64,000 nucleotides of DNA from the NCBI GenBank assembly GCA_019240405.1, contig JAFAYL010000021.1, forward strand, positions 1-64,000, in the 5' to 3' direction. A program made the position numbers and the translations under genes. Under the pieces are notes generated by a model that was not told the DNA's origin, ran no database searches, and saw only the letters and a program-made list of their open reading frames with translations. Each line of letters begins with the position of its first letter. Position 1 is the stretch's first letter. The DNA comes from Acidobacteriaceae bacterium (GTDB taxonomy: Bacteria > Acidobacteriota > Terriglobia > Bryobacterales > Bryobacteraceae). Positions 9,597 to 18,626 of the stretch are shown piece by piece.

Positions 9597-10460
9597 TCAA
9601 GGTTGAGCCCGTGGATGGGATGCGGTGCTTCCACTTGTGAGGCCAAGCGTCCATTTGATGGCTTCGAAATACATCTTCTGAATGTCAGGATCGTCCCACG
9701 ATTCCTTGGTGTGCCCGAGAGTCGAATAGAACACGCGTCCTTTGCCGTACATCTTTGACCACGCGACGGCGAAATCGTGATCCGCACGATGGACTTTCGG
9801 ATTGTTCAAGTCGAGTTTCGCCGGATCGAGGCTTAACAAAACGTTTACCTTTTCGCGGGACCAATTCTTGTCCTGATAGATCTCGTCGTGCTTTACGAAA
9901 GCGTGCGGGAAATGGCGGACGGCAGGGAACGTCGGGTCTTCGACCACAATAGGCGCGTCGAACGTCATCCAGGGATGCTGATCGAACCAACCGCCGATCA
10001 TCTCGCCGTATTCGGGCCATTTGTAATTCGTATCAAGAGCAGCGTGGATGCCGACGAATCCTTTTCCATCGTCTTTGATAAACGACATCATGTCGGCCTT
10101 TTGGCTGTCGTCTAAGTCGAGCTCGCCGGTCGTACTGGCGAACACAAGCGCGTCAAAGGAATTCAAGGTGTGAACGTTCCGTTCTTTTATGTCTTTTTTC
10201 GTGATCAGCTCGGTGTCTGTGCGGATGGTGGCATCCCAAAGCTTCGTATCATGACCCATTTTCCAAATGTTGGCCATGGCATCGGGAATGGAATCATGCT
10301 CCCAGCCCTTGGTCTGGCCGATCACCAAAACGTGCTTCGTGGCTGATGAAGAGGCGGGTTGTTGTGCCTGGGCCACGCCTGAGCCGGTTTGGACGAACCT
10401 CGCGAGGGGCAACGCGATTGACACGGCCAGCGCCGCACGATAGAACAATTCCCGATTCAT
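9597..10460 (-). CDS. Secreted ThuA-domain protein
   Basis: 287 residues from the ATG at 10460; a GTG six bases upstream is also possible. A signal peptide covers about the first 32 residues, ending near VAQAQ. The remainder is a single ThuA-like (class I glutamine amidotransferase-like flavodoxin fold) domain: KHVLVIGQTKGWEHDSI at the start, GKGFVGIHAALDT in the middle and YSTLGHTKESWDDP near the end. ThuA proteins are linked to trehalose/disaccharide use in rhizobia, but most secreted members have no assigned reaction. The domain is complete and there is no partner domain. It diverges from the tricorn gene by 63 bases. Confidence 0.88.
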   Translation of the reverse strand: MNRELFYRAALAVSIALPLARFVQTGSGVAQAQQPASSSATKHVLVIGQTKGWEHDSIPDAMANIWKMGHDTKLWDATIRTDTELITKKDIKERNVHTLNSFDALVFASTTGELDLDDSQKADMMSFIKDDGKGFVGIHAALDTNYKWPEYGEMIGGWFDQHPWMTFDAPIVVEDPTFPAVRHFPHAFVKHDEIYQDKNWSREKVNVLLSLDPAKLDLNNPKVHRADHDFAVAWSKMYGKGRVFYSTLGHTKESWDDPDIQKMYFEAIKWTLGLTSGSTASHPRAQP

Positions 10461-10523
10461 TCTCACGACGGAGAGCTTAGCAGAGTAGAATCTCGATACG
10501 ATAGAACATTTGAAGGAGCTAGT

Positions 10524-13500
10524 GTGAAACCTACTTGCGCGAAAGTTTGCCTGTTAGCCATTTGCCTCGTACCGGGAATCGCTCGATCCGCACCCGGCAA
10601 TGCGCCGTTGATTTTGAGGCACCCTGCGTTGGGCAAGACCAAGATTGTGTTCTCTTATGGCGGCGATTTGTGGTCGGTGCCGCGCGAAGGCGGCGAGGCG
10701 ACGCACATAACCGCGGGACCGGGTGTTGAGAAGGATCCGGTTATTTCCCCGGACGGCACGCAAGTCGCATTTAGCGGCGAATACGAAGGCAACGAGGATG
10801 TGTATGTGGTGCCTATCGACGGCGGGATTCCCAGGCGATTGACGTATCATCCCGCTCCCGATACACCGGTGAGCTGGACGCCGGACGGTAAGCAGATCGT
10901 GTTTCGTTCGAATCGGGCAAGTTATTCCCGGTTCACGCAACTGTTCCAGATTTCAGTCGAAGGCGGGTTCCCGACGGAGGTTCCATTGCCGGCGGGATTT
11001 GACGGCTCCTATTCGCCGGATGAAGCGAAATTGGCGTATATGCCGGTCATGCCGGCTTTTCAAATATGGAAACGCTACCGGGGCGGGCGAACGACGCCAA
11101 TTTGGATTGCGACGCTCGCGAGTGGCGCGATTGAAAAAATTCCGCGGAACAACTCGAACGACATTAATCCGATATGGCTAGGACAGAAGATTTATTTTCT
11201 GTCGGATCGCAACGGCCCCGTGACGCTGTTTTCATATGATATCGAGTCGAAGAAGGTTACCGAGGCGGTGCATAACACTGGATTCGATTTGAAATCTGCG
11301 AGCGCGTTCGGCAACACAATCGCGTATGAGCAGTTCGGAACGATTTACCTTTATGACACAGGCTCTGGGAAATCGAAGAAAGTAGACATTCGCGTTGCGG
11401 GCGATGTTCCCGCCATCCGGCCATCGCTTCAAAAAGTCGATTCGAAAATTGCGAATGCGCGAATCTCTCCTACCGGTATGCGCGCTATTTTTGAAGCACG
11501 CGGAGAGATCTTCACCGTGCCAGCGGAGAAAGGTAGTATCCGTAATTTGACAAATACCTCCGCGGTTGCGGATCGCGATCCATCATGGTCGCCGGACGGA
11601 GCGCAGATCGCGTATTTTTCGGATGAATCAGGCGAATACCAACTCTATTTGCGCCCTCAAAACGGTATTGGCGTTGTAACGAAAATCTCTCTAGGTGAGA
11701 AGCCTGCGTTCTTTTATGGGCCAACGTGGTCTCCGGATTGCAAAAAGATTGCATATACCGACAACCGTCTGAATGTGTGGTACATCGATCTGGACACGAA
11801 GAAACCGGTGAAGATCGACACCGATACTTATGAAACGCCATTTCGAGATTTGCGCCCGACGTGGTCTCCGGATAGCAAATGGATCGCGTACAACAAAATT
11901 CTGAAGAATCACTTGCGCGCGGTCTTTGTTTATTCGCTCGATAGCGGGAAGAGCACGCAGATAACAGACGGTATGAGCGATGCCAACTATGCCGAGTGGG
12001 ATAAGAACGGAAAGTATTTGTATTTCGCCGCAAGTACGGATCGCGGCCTCTCGACGGCATGGCTCGATATGTCGAGCATTGATCGCAAGGTTACGAAGAG
12101 CCTCTACGTTGTCGTATTGCGAAAGGAGGACCCGTCTCCGGTTGCGCCTGAAAGTGATGACGAGAAGGTCGGAGAGGCGTTGAAAAAGACGGAGCCGGCG
12201 AAGGACGCTAAGCCCGAAAAGGCCGACAAGACACCGGTTGCCGTGCGCATCGATTTCGATGGAATCGATCAACGCATCCTGGCGCTGCCTCCGCCCGCTC
12301 GGGATTATCACGAAGTGTTTGCGGGCCAAACAGGAGTGCTGTATTTGCTTGAGGCGGCGGAAGCGAACGATCAGGCCCCCCAGAGACCGACCGTTACGGT
12401 TCAAAAATTTGACCTGAAAACGCGGAAGACCGAAAAAATAGTGGAAGGCATTTCTGCGTTCGACCTGTCATTCAATGGCGAAAAAATGCTGTTCAAGCAG
12501 GGCGATCGCTGGGCGATTGGCTCCGCGACTGCGGCAGCGAAACCCGGTGAAGGCACTCTCAATTTGAGCGGCATGGAAATCCGCGTGGATCCTCGCGAGG
12601 AATGGCGCCAGATGTATCACGAGGTATGGCGGATCGAGCGCGATTTCTTCTATGACCCGAATGCGCACGGCCTGAATTTGAAAGCGGCTGAAGAACGCTA
12701 CCGGCCGTATGTGGATAGTATTGCTAGCCGAGATGATCTGAATTATTTGTTTGAAGAGATGCTCGGTGAATTAACGGTCGGTCACTTGTTTGTGCGTGGC
12801 GGAGCGATGCCGGACATCAAGCCCGTGCCGTGCGGCCTATTGGGGGCCGATTACAAGATCGAAAATGGCCGGTACCGATTCGCGCGCGTGTACAGCGGGG
12901 AGAATTGGAACCCCAATTTGAAAGCGCCTCTCACCGAGCCGGGAGTTAACGTGGTTGCCGGAGACTATCTGCTCGCGGTAAATGGACACGACCTTCGACC
13001 GCCTCAAAATGTTTATGAACCGTTTCTCGCGACGGCCGGAAAGCAAATCATAATTCGTGTCGGCCCAGATCCTTCGGGAGCGAACGCGCGCGATGTAACG
13101 GTTGTACCCATCCCAGACGAGTCGGGATTGCGAAACCGGGATTGGATTGAAGCAAACCGGCGGAAGGTGGATCAGATGAGCGGAGGACGGCTCGCTTATG
13201 TTTATTTGCCGAACACGGCCGGGGCTGGGTACACGAATTTCAACCGCTATTATTTCGCGCAGATCGGGAAACAGGGTGCTGTGATTGATGAGCGCTTCAA
13301 TGGAGGCGGCGATATTGCGGATTATGTTATCGACTATTTGAAACGGCCGTTGACGAACTACTTCAGCACCCGCTACGGCTCTGATTTCACCACGCCACAG
13401 AATCAGATTTTCGGACCGAAAGCGATGATCATCAATGAATATGCGGGTTCCGGCGGCGATGCCATGCCCTGGCTTTTCCGTCAGGAGAACGTCGGGAAAC

Positions 13501-13874
13501 TGGTCGGAAAGCGCACGTGGGGCGGCCTGGTGGGAATTTTTGGATTCCCTGAGTTGATCGATGGAGGCACCGTGACGGCGCCTAATCTCGCCTTTTATAA
13601 TCTGACGGGCGAATGGGACGTGGAGAATCACGGCGTTCCGCCTGATATCGAAGTGGAATTTGATCCGGCGGTGGTTCGCCAGGGGCATGATCCACAGCTT
13701 GAAAAAGCTGTTGAAGTGCTTATGGAGGATCTACGCGAGCACCCGTTACCGGTTCACAAGAAGCCTCCGTACCCGAACTATCACCGTGCGGTTGAGTCAG
13801 CGGGAGTGCATGAGCCTCGTCCGGAAACGAAACGCGAAACTCCGAGCCTTGATTCAGATAACTCTCGACGCTGA
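10524..13874 (+). CDS. Tricorn-type S41 protease, exported
   Basis: 1116 residues, GTG start with AAGGAG five bases upstream. Signal peptide at about 1-22 (ending ARSA). Residues 25-550 hold two WD40/PD40-like beta-propellers with repeated SPDGTQVAFSG, TPDGKQIVF and SPDSKWIAY motifs. A core follows, then a PDZ-like region (about 780-860) and the S41 C-terminal domain. The nucleophile is Ser976 in YAGSGGDA, followed by Asp979; His754 (LTVGHLF) and a Glu-containing GVPPDIEVEF segment fill the other tricorn positions. Tricorn degrades oligopeptides to short products; with a signal peptide this copy would act in the periplasm. The last 155 bases overlap the 3' end of the convergent histidine kinase gene. 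Confidence 0.92.
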   Translation: MKPTCAKVCLLAICLVPGIARSAPGNAPLILRHPALGKTKIVFSYGGDLWSVPREGGEATHITAGPGVEKDPVISPDGTQVAFSGEYEGNEDVYVVPIDGGIPRRLTYHPAPDTPVSWTPDGKQIVFRSNRASYSRFTQLFQISVEGGFPTEVPLPAGFDGSYSPDEAKLAYMPVMPAFQIWKRYRGGRTTPIWIATLASGAIEKIPRNNSNDINPIWLGQKIYFLSDRNGPVTLFSYDIESKKVTEAVHNTGFDLKSASAFGNTIAYEQFGTIYLYDTGSGKSKKVDIRVAGDVPAIRPSLQKVDSKIANARISPTGMRAIFEARGEIFTVPAEKGSIRNLTNTSAVADRDPSWSPDGAQIAYFSDESGEYQLYLRPQNGIGVVTKISLGEKPAFFYGPTWSPDCKKIAYTDNRLNVWYIDLDTKKPVKIDTDTYETPFRDLRPTWSPDSKWIAYNKILKNHLRAVFVYSLDSGKSTQITDGMSDANYAEWDKNGKYLYFAASTDRGLSTAWLDMSSIDRKVTKSLYVVVLRKEDPSPVAPESDDEKVGEALKKTEPAKDAKPEKADKTPVAVRIDFDGIDQRILALPPPARDYHEVFAGQTGVLYLLEAAEANDQAPQRPTVTVQKFDLKTRKTEKIVEGISAFDLSFNGEKMLFKQGDRWAIGSATAAAKPGEGTLNLSGMEIRVDPREEWRQMYHEVWRIERDFFYDPNAHGLNLKAAEERYRPYVDSIASRDDLNYLFEEMLGELTVGHLFVRGGAMPDIKPVPCGLLGADYKIENGRYRFARVYSGENWNPNLKAPLTEPGVNVVAGDYLLAVNGHDLRPPQNVYEPFLATAGKQIIIRVGPDPSGANARDVTVVPIPDESGLRNRDWIEANRRKVDQMSGGRLAYVYLPNTAGAGYTNFNRYYFAQIGKQGAVIDERFNGGGDIADYVIDYLKRPLTNYFSTRYGSDFTTPQNQIFGPKAMIINEYAGSGGDAMPWLFRQENVGKLVGKRTWGGLVGIFGFPELIDGGTVTAPNLAFYNLTGEWDVENHGVPPDIEVEFDPAVVRQGHDPQLEKAVEVLMEDLREHPLPVHKKPPYPNYHRAVESAGVHEPRPETKRETPSLDSDNSRR

Positions 13875-15180
13875 TCGTCGCGCCGTGGCGGAGCGCAATG
13901 CTTTCAGCGAGCGCTAGGCCGAGCCCATGCCCGCCATCTGGACGGGTTCTCAGTCGATCTGCGCGGTAGAAGCGCTCAAAGATATGGGGAAGATCTTGAG
14001 GAGGGATACCCGGGCCGGAGTCCTTGATCGTGACCTCAGTCCTGTTCCCGGCGGTTCTCAAGAGAAGTTCGACGCGGCCACCCGGTTCTGAGTATTTGAT
14101 CGCATTATCCAAGAGGGCGAGAAAAAGACGGCGCAGCGCAGGTTGATTTCCCTTGACGAGTACGCGCGAATCGGGCAAGGAGCACATCACATTTACGTGA
14201 CGAAAATCCGCAATAGGCTGAACTTCTGAACACGCGCTTTGCACTGAGTTCGATAGATCGAGTAATTCCGTGGGCATTTCCACCGCGCTGGCATCGCTCC
14301 TGGCCAGGAATAGAAGGTCTTCGACTAGCTGGGTCATCCTTCCAATTTCCGTTTTGACCTGATTGAGCGACTCGCGATATTCTTCCGGCGTTCGAGGCCG
14401 CCGAAGCGCGAGTTCGGTACTCGTTCGGATGATTGCCAGTGGCGTTCGCAGTTCGTGCGAGGCATCCGCAGAAAACTGTAAGACTCTTTTTATGGCAGTT
14501 TCCAGGCGGTCGAGCATCGTATTCCAGGCTTCGGCGAGACGTTGTAACTCATCTCCGGTTTGGGGAACCGGCAAGCGCGATGAGATGTTATCGATACTTA
14601 TGGAACGCGCTGCCGCCGTCATGGCATCGACCGGCCTTAATGCTCGACGGCTTACCCAGAAACCGCCGATACAAGCGATCAGAATGATTGTGGGAATCAG
14701 GCTGAGAAACAGCGTTTCAAGCACATTCAGAACGTGTTCAATCGTGTCGAGCGATATACCGATTTCGAGCGTGTAATGCGTGCTCCGAGCCGAGATGTCG
14801 TGATGCAAGACCCGATAACGGTGACCTTGTACTCGAACAGCAACATACGGCAAATTCGCTTGCCCTGTCGAAGGCGGGTTCACGGGGTATGAAAACGTGA
14901 AATCGCCGTCTACACTGCGCAGCCGCAAAAATGATGAATCCGGCAGACCTTTACAGAACTCTTCCAACTCTTCTTTGAGCGTCGTGGCGGGGCCTTCGGT
15001 CAGCTCATGATTCAAGAAAAGCTCAAAGCTGCGCGCGCGGCTAGCGAGCCCTTCGTCTACCTCACGGATCAGAGTGTGCCGGAGCGAGATCCAAATCAAA
15101 GCAGCAAGTAGGAATAGGCCCGCTGCCAGGACTAGCGCGTACCACGCGGTTAAACGCAAGCGAATCGAGATCTCACGCAT
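13720..15180 (-). CDS. Sensor histidine kinase of the heavy-metal/efflux type
   Basis: 486 residues from the ATG at 15180, whose first eight bases (ATGCGTGA) overlap the stop of the response regulator, indicating translational coupling. Membrane segments lie at about 13-34 and 158-178 with a 120-residue periplasmic sensor region between. A HAMP linker follows (RRALRPVDAMT), then HisKA with phospho-acceptor His242 in SADASHELRTPLAIIR, and HATPase with LLDNAIKYSEPGG, DSGPGIPP and GGHGLGLALAESIA boxes. Organisation and sequence resemble CusS/IrlS kinases. It probably controls the divergent TolC-MFP-RND operon. The terminal 40 or so residues after FRVSFPDEA are probably dispensable and overlap the tricorn gene antisense. 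Confidence 0.93.
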   Translation of the reverse strand: MREISIRLRLTAWYALVLAAGLFLLAALIWISLRHTLIREVDEGLASRARSFELFLNHELTEGPATTLKEELEEFCKGLPDSSFLRLRSVDGDFTFSYPVNPPSTGQANLPYVAVRVQGHRYRVLHHDISARSTHYTLEIGISLDTIEHVLNVLETLFLSLIPTIILIACIGGFWVSRRALRPVDAMTAAARSISIDNISSRLPVPQTGDELQRLAEAWNTMLDRLETAIKRVLQFSADASHELRTPLAIIRTSTELALRRPRTPEEYRESLNQVKTEIGRMTQLVEDLLFLARSDASAVEMPTELLDLSNSVQSACSEVQPIADFRHVNVMCSLPDSRVLVKGNQPALRRLFLALLDNAIKYSEPGGRVELLLRTAGNRTEVTIKDSGPGIPPQDLPHIFERFYRADRLRTRPDGGHGLGLALAESIALRHGATISVESYLNQGSEFRVSFPDEAHALPLTQPHGDSSGTEASCEPVTGARVDPP

Positions 15181-15853
15181 CAACCGAATGCTCCTTGATA
15201 CAGTACCCAACTCCGCGGACGGTTTGGATCAGCTTTGGTTCCCGCGCATCGATCTTCATGCGCAATAGTCTGATAAATGCCTCGATCGTGTTCTCGCTGA
15301 CTTCGCTATCGAATCCCCAAACCGATTCGAGAATCGATTGCCGCGTAACCACACGCCCGGAGTTCCGCAGCAGAAGCTCGAGAAGCGCGAATTCGCGAGG
15401 AGTCAAATTGATGGCCTCGCCGTCACGCGTAACTTCCCTGGTTGCAGGATCGAGTCGAAGGCCGCCCACTTGAAAGGGCGGAAGACGGTCGATGCGCGCG
15501 CGCCGTGTTATGGATCGAAGGCTTGCAAGCAACACTTCAAAAGAAAAGGGCTTCGTCAGGTAGTCGTCGCCGCCGCTGTCCAAGCCGCGCACAATATCGC
15601 TCGTAGTATCGCGGGCTGAAAGCATCAGAATGGGTGTTTGGTTGCGCGATTCCCGAAGGCGGCGCGCAACCGTTAGCCCGTCCAGGCCGGGCAACACGAT
15701 GTCGAGAACGATCGCATCGAAACGAAGCGATCGTGCCGTCTCTAAACCTTCGATACCGTCCCGCGCAATGACTGCAAAATGACCTTCTTCGGTCAATCCA
15801 CGCTTGAGCAGCTCCGCCATCTGCGGCTCGTCTTCGACGATCAACACGCGCAT
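15173..15853 (-). CDS. OmpR/PhoB-family response regulator
   Basis: 226 residues. The receiver domain (1-115) has the acidic pocket E7/D8, phospho-acceptor Asp51 (FDAIVLDIVLPG) and Lys101 (DYLTKPFSF). The C-terminal winged-helix DNA-binding domain has LTPREFALLELLLRNSGRVV and the recognition/turn segment ENTIEAFIRLLRMKI, ending VRGVGYCI. It is most like CusR/QseB regulators of metal or drug efflux. It forms an operon with the kinase and diverges from the TolC gene; the 114-base gap between them holds a direct repeat of the kind OmpR-type dimers bind. Confidence 0.94.
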   Translation of the reverse strand: MRVLIVEDEPQMAELLKRGLTEEGHFAVIARDGIEGLETARSLRFDAIVLDIVLPGLDGLTVARRLRESRNQTPILMLSARDTTSDIVRGLDSGGDDYLTKPFSFEVLLASLRSITRRARIDRLPPFQVGGLRLDPATREVTRDGEAINLTPREFALLELLLRNSGRVVTRQSILESVWGFDSEVSENTIEAFIRLLRMKIDAREPKLIQTVRGVGYCIKEHSVDA

Positions 15854-15887
15854 CTGAACTTCATCCTATCCGGAATTCTGCGACATT

Positions 15888-15901
15888 AAGCGCCGGCGCT
15901 T
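15888..15901. promoter_or_regulatory. 14-base perfect palindrome between regulator and efflux operon
   Basis: AAGCGCCGGCGCTT is self-complementary over all 14 bases. It lies 34 bases upstream of the response regulator start and 66 bases upstream of the TolC start, in the shared divergent promoter region. It could be an operator or a chance GC palindrome. Confidence 0.35.
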
Positions 15902-15920
15902 TCAGCGAATTTTCAGGAAA
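15900..15920 (+). promoter_or_regulatory. Candidate OmpR-type operator (direct repeat, 11-base period)
   Basis: TTTCAGCGAA at 15900 and TTTCAGGAAA at 15911 agree at eight of ten positions and are offset by 11 bases, one helical turn. Tandem half-sites at this spacing are what OmpR/PhoB-family dimers use. The position, between the regulator gene and the efflux operon, fits autoregulation and activation of the operon. Confidence 0.4.
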
Positions 15921-15967
15921 CTCTGTTGAACTGGTGAGTGGCGCGCATTAAGTTGATGTGAGACTCT

Positions 15968-17317
15968 ATGTTTCGCAGTTTTTGCCGGCTTACGATTCTC
16001 GCTTTTCTTGCTTGCTTAGTACTGCAAGCGCAAACGACAGAAGTCCCGCGCACAATCGATTTGAAGGATGCGCTGGCCCGCGCCAGAAAGTACGGACTAC
16101 AACTTGATCCGGCAACGATTGCGGTCGAATTGGCGAAAGAGGACCGGAAACAAGCCCGAGCGGCGACACTTCCTTCTGCGAACGCGCTCAACCAGTTTAT
16201 TTATACCGAAGGGAATGGGACGCCGTCGGGGGTGTTCGTAGCGAATGACGGTGTTCATGTGTACAACGAGCAGTTACAGGTGCATGAAGAAGTTCTTTCG
16301 CTCGCTCGACGCGGGGAGATTCGGCGAACACAGGCGGCTGAAGCCGCTGCGCAAGCAAAACTCGACGTTGCCGCACGAGGGCTGAATGCGACGGTTGTAG
16401 GCGATTACTACGCGATTGTCTCGGCGCAAAGAAAACTTGCGAACGCGAGAACGAGTTTAAATGAAGCGGGACGATTTCTCGATATTACGCAGAAACAGGA
16501 AAAAGGAGGTGAAGTAGCGCACGCGGACGTTGTTAAGGCGCAACTACAAATCCAGCAGCGCCAGCGTGATCTGCAGGATGCGCAACTGGCGCTAGATAAG
16601 GCGAAGATCACCCTTGGCGTCTTGATCTTTCCGGACTTCCGGCAGGATTTTTCAGTCGAAGATGACCTACAGAAAGCGCTCGAGCTGCCAGCCTATCCTG
16701 AAGTCCAAACTCAAGCGAAGAGTAGCAGCCCAGATATCCGGGCGGCCCAAGCCTCCCTTCAAGAGGCGCGATTTGCTTCAGCGGTTGCGAGATACGCCTA
16801 TCTTCCGTCGTTCAGTCTTGATGTCTTCTATGGAATCGACGCTAACCAATTCGCGGCTCGAACGAATTCCCCGACGCAGGCGACAGGCCGGAGCACCCTT
16901 CCGCATTTTGAAGTTCCATACCGGCAAAATTTGGGTTATGTCGCGCAGGCGACTCTGACGATTCCGGTGTGGGACTGGGGCGGCATTCGCAGTAAAGTTA
17001 AACAGTCAGATCTGCGCAGGAGCCAGGCTGAAACGGAACTCACGCTCGCTCAGCGGCAATTGCAAGCGAATCTTGCCTCTTTTTACAAAGAGGCGCAGAC
17101 TGCGGAATCGCAAGTGGAATCGCTCCGATCCTCGGCTGATCTTTCGGCGGAGAGCCTGCGTTTGACCATTGACCGCTATCAGGCAGGCGAGGCGACCGTG
17201 CTCGAGGTTGTCGACGCGCAGACCACTCTTATGCAGGCGCGGAACGCTTTTGACGACGGGCTTGCGCGCTATCGCGTGGCGCTTGCTGAGCTTCAGACGC
17301 TCACGGGAACGCTGTAG
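15968..17317 (+). CDS. TolC-family outer membrane efflux protein
   Basis: 449 residues with a signal peptide at about 1-20 (LACLVLQAQ). Two OEP repeats are present, each with long alpha-helical heptad regions: the first contains RRGEIRRTQAAEAAAQAKLDVA and the second SAVARYAYLPSFSLDVFYG. Conserved points include GEVAHADVVKAQ in the first repeat and DRYQAGEATVLEVVDAQTTL in the second, as in TolC/CusC proteins. A trimer is expected to form the outer membrane channel and periplasmic tunnel. It is first in the efflux operon, with only four bases before the membrane-fusion gene. Confidence 0.94.
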   Translation: MFRSFCRLTILAFLACLVLQAQTTEVPRTIDLKDALARARKYGLQLDPATIAVELAKEDRKQARAATLPSANALNQFIYTEGNGTPSGVFVANDGVHVYNEQLQVHEEVLSLARRGEIRRTQAAEAAAQAKLDVAARGLNATVVGDYYAIVSAQRKLANARTSLNEAGRFLDITQKQEKGGEVAHADVVKAQLQIQQRQRDLQDAQLALDKAKITLGVLIFPDFRQDFSVEDDLQKALELPAYPEVQTQAKSSSPDIRAAQASLQEARFASAVARYAYLPSFSLDVFYGIDANQFAARTNSPTQATGRSTLPHFEVPYRQNLGYVAQATLTIPVWDWGGIRSKVKQSDLRRSQAETELTLAQRQLQANLASFYKEAQTAESQVESLRSSADLSAESLRLTIDRYQAGEATVLEVVDAQTTLMQARNAFDDGLARYRVALAELQTLTGTL

Positions 17318-17321
17318 AACT

Positions 17322-18626
17322 ATGCTCATCAAGGCCGTCGTAGCTGCAGATTTGTTGGCGGTTATTCTTCTCGCTGGCTGCTCTCGGGGCGTGAAAGAAG
17401 AAGCTGCGGAGCCTGCAACGCCTGTTCAGGTAGCGCGCGCGACACGCGGGTCAATTCAGCACACGATTACTGCGAACGCGATCCTGTTTCCACTGAACCA
17501 AGCGAATGTCACATCGAAGATTAGCGCGCCGGTACGGAAGATATTTGTGAATCGCGGTGATCACGTCAAGCAAGGGCAGCTTCTCGCGACTCTTGAGAGC
17601 CGCGATTTGGGCGCCGCTGCGCAAGAAAGCAAAGAGTTATATGACCAAGCGCAAGCCGCATATCAAACAACAACCGGGGCTACGGTTCTGGAAGACAAAA
17701 CCAAAGCGATTGCGGATGCGCGCGCGGCTCAACAGGCGCTCGACGCCACTCGGAAGGTATATGAAAGCCGGCTGAATCTGTTTCACGAGGGAGCGCTTGC
17801 GCGCAAGTTGGTGGACGATGCTCAAGTAGCGATGGTGCAGGCCCAAAGTCAATACGACACGGCCCAGCGCCATCTTGAATCATTTCAGCAAGTGAGCGAG
17901 CGGCAGCAGGTAAAGAGCGCGGAAGCCCAGCTCGCGGCGGCGCAGGCGCATTATCAAAGCGCCGAGGCGCAATTGTCGTACGCTGAGATTCATAGCCCGA
18001 TTAACGGCATCGTGTCCGATCGTCCTGTCTACCCAGGCGAGATGGCGAATAGCGGATCGCCGATCATTTCTGTCGTCGATATTTCGCAAGTGGTCGCTCG
18101 CGCAAACATCCCCGTTAAAGAAGCCGGAGCAATTCAAGCGGGTAGACCTGCGACGATTTCGGAGCCGGACGTGAATATTAGCGGGAGAGTGACCGTGGTC
18201 AGCCCGGCCGTCGATCCCAACACGACGACTATCGAAGTGTGGGTTCAAGCAGTGAACACGGGAGAGCGCTTAAAGCCAGGCAGCACAGTTCAAGTCTCGA
18301 TCAACGCTGAAACGGTAAACGATGCTGTCCTCATTCCCCCGGCGGCCCTCCTTTCTTCCGACGAGGGCGGAGAGAAGGTGATGGTGGTGGAGGCTGATTC
18401 TCTGGCGCACGAGCGAAGGATAGAAGTTGGCATTCGACAGCCGGATGAGGTTCAGATTCTGAGTGGCGTTAAAGAAGGAGACCAGGTAATCACGTTTGGC
18501 GGTCTTGGTTTGGAAGATAAAGCCAAGGTCACGATTGAACAGCAAAGCCAGGGTGAGGCGCCGGAAAAATCTGCCGAGGGCGAGACCGCGAAGCCAGACG
18601 CAAAGGGTACAGGCGAGCAACCTTGA
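17322..18626 (+). CDS. RND efflux membrane-fusion lipoprotein (HlyD/AcrA family)
   Basis: 434 residues from the ATG at 17322. The reading frame is open further upstream inside the TolC gene, but this start gives a lipoprotein signal with lipobox LLAGC (Cys20). Residues 40-100 and 220-260 form the split biotinyl-lipoyl domain (VTSKISAPVRKIFVNRGDHVKQGQ and AEIHSPINGIVSDRPVYPGEM), with a long coiled-coil hairpin between. The beta-barrel and membrane-proximal parts follow; a Glu/Lys/Ala-rich tail ends the protein. It should link the inner membrane RND pump to the TolC channel. Its stop overlaps the TTG start of the RND gene (TTGA). Confidence 0.94.
   Translation: MLIKAVVAADLLAVILLAGCSRGVKEEAAEPATPVQVARATRGSIQHTITANAILFPLNQANVTSKISAPVRKIFVNRGDHVKQGQLLATLESRDLGAAAQESKELYDQAQAAYQTTTGATVLEDKTKAIADARAAQQALDATRKVYESRLNLFHEGALARKLVDDAQVAMVQAQSQYDTAQRHLESFQQVSERQQVKSAEAQLAAAQAHYQSAEAQLSYAEIHSPINGIVSDRPVYPGEMANSGSPIISVVDISQVVARANIPVKEAGAIQAGRPATISEPDVNISGRVTVVSPAVDPNTTTIEVWVQAVNTGERLKPGSTVQVSINAETVNDAVLIPPAALLSSDEGGEKVMVVEADSLAHERRIEVGIRQPDEVQILSGVKEGDQVITFGGLGLEDKAKVTIEQQSQGEAPEKSAEGETAKPDAKGTGEQP

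Noticed and set aside
12837-13688. Long minus-strand open frame (283 codons) inside the tricorn gene
   Set aside because: It is antisense to a well-matched protease domain; composition is Arg/His/Ile-rich and shows no motif.
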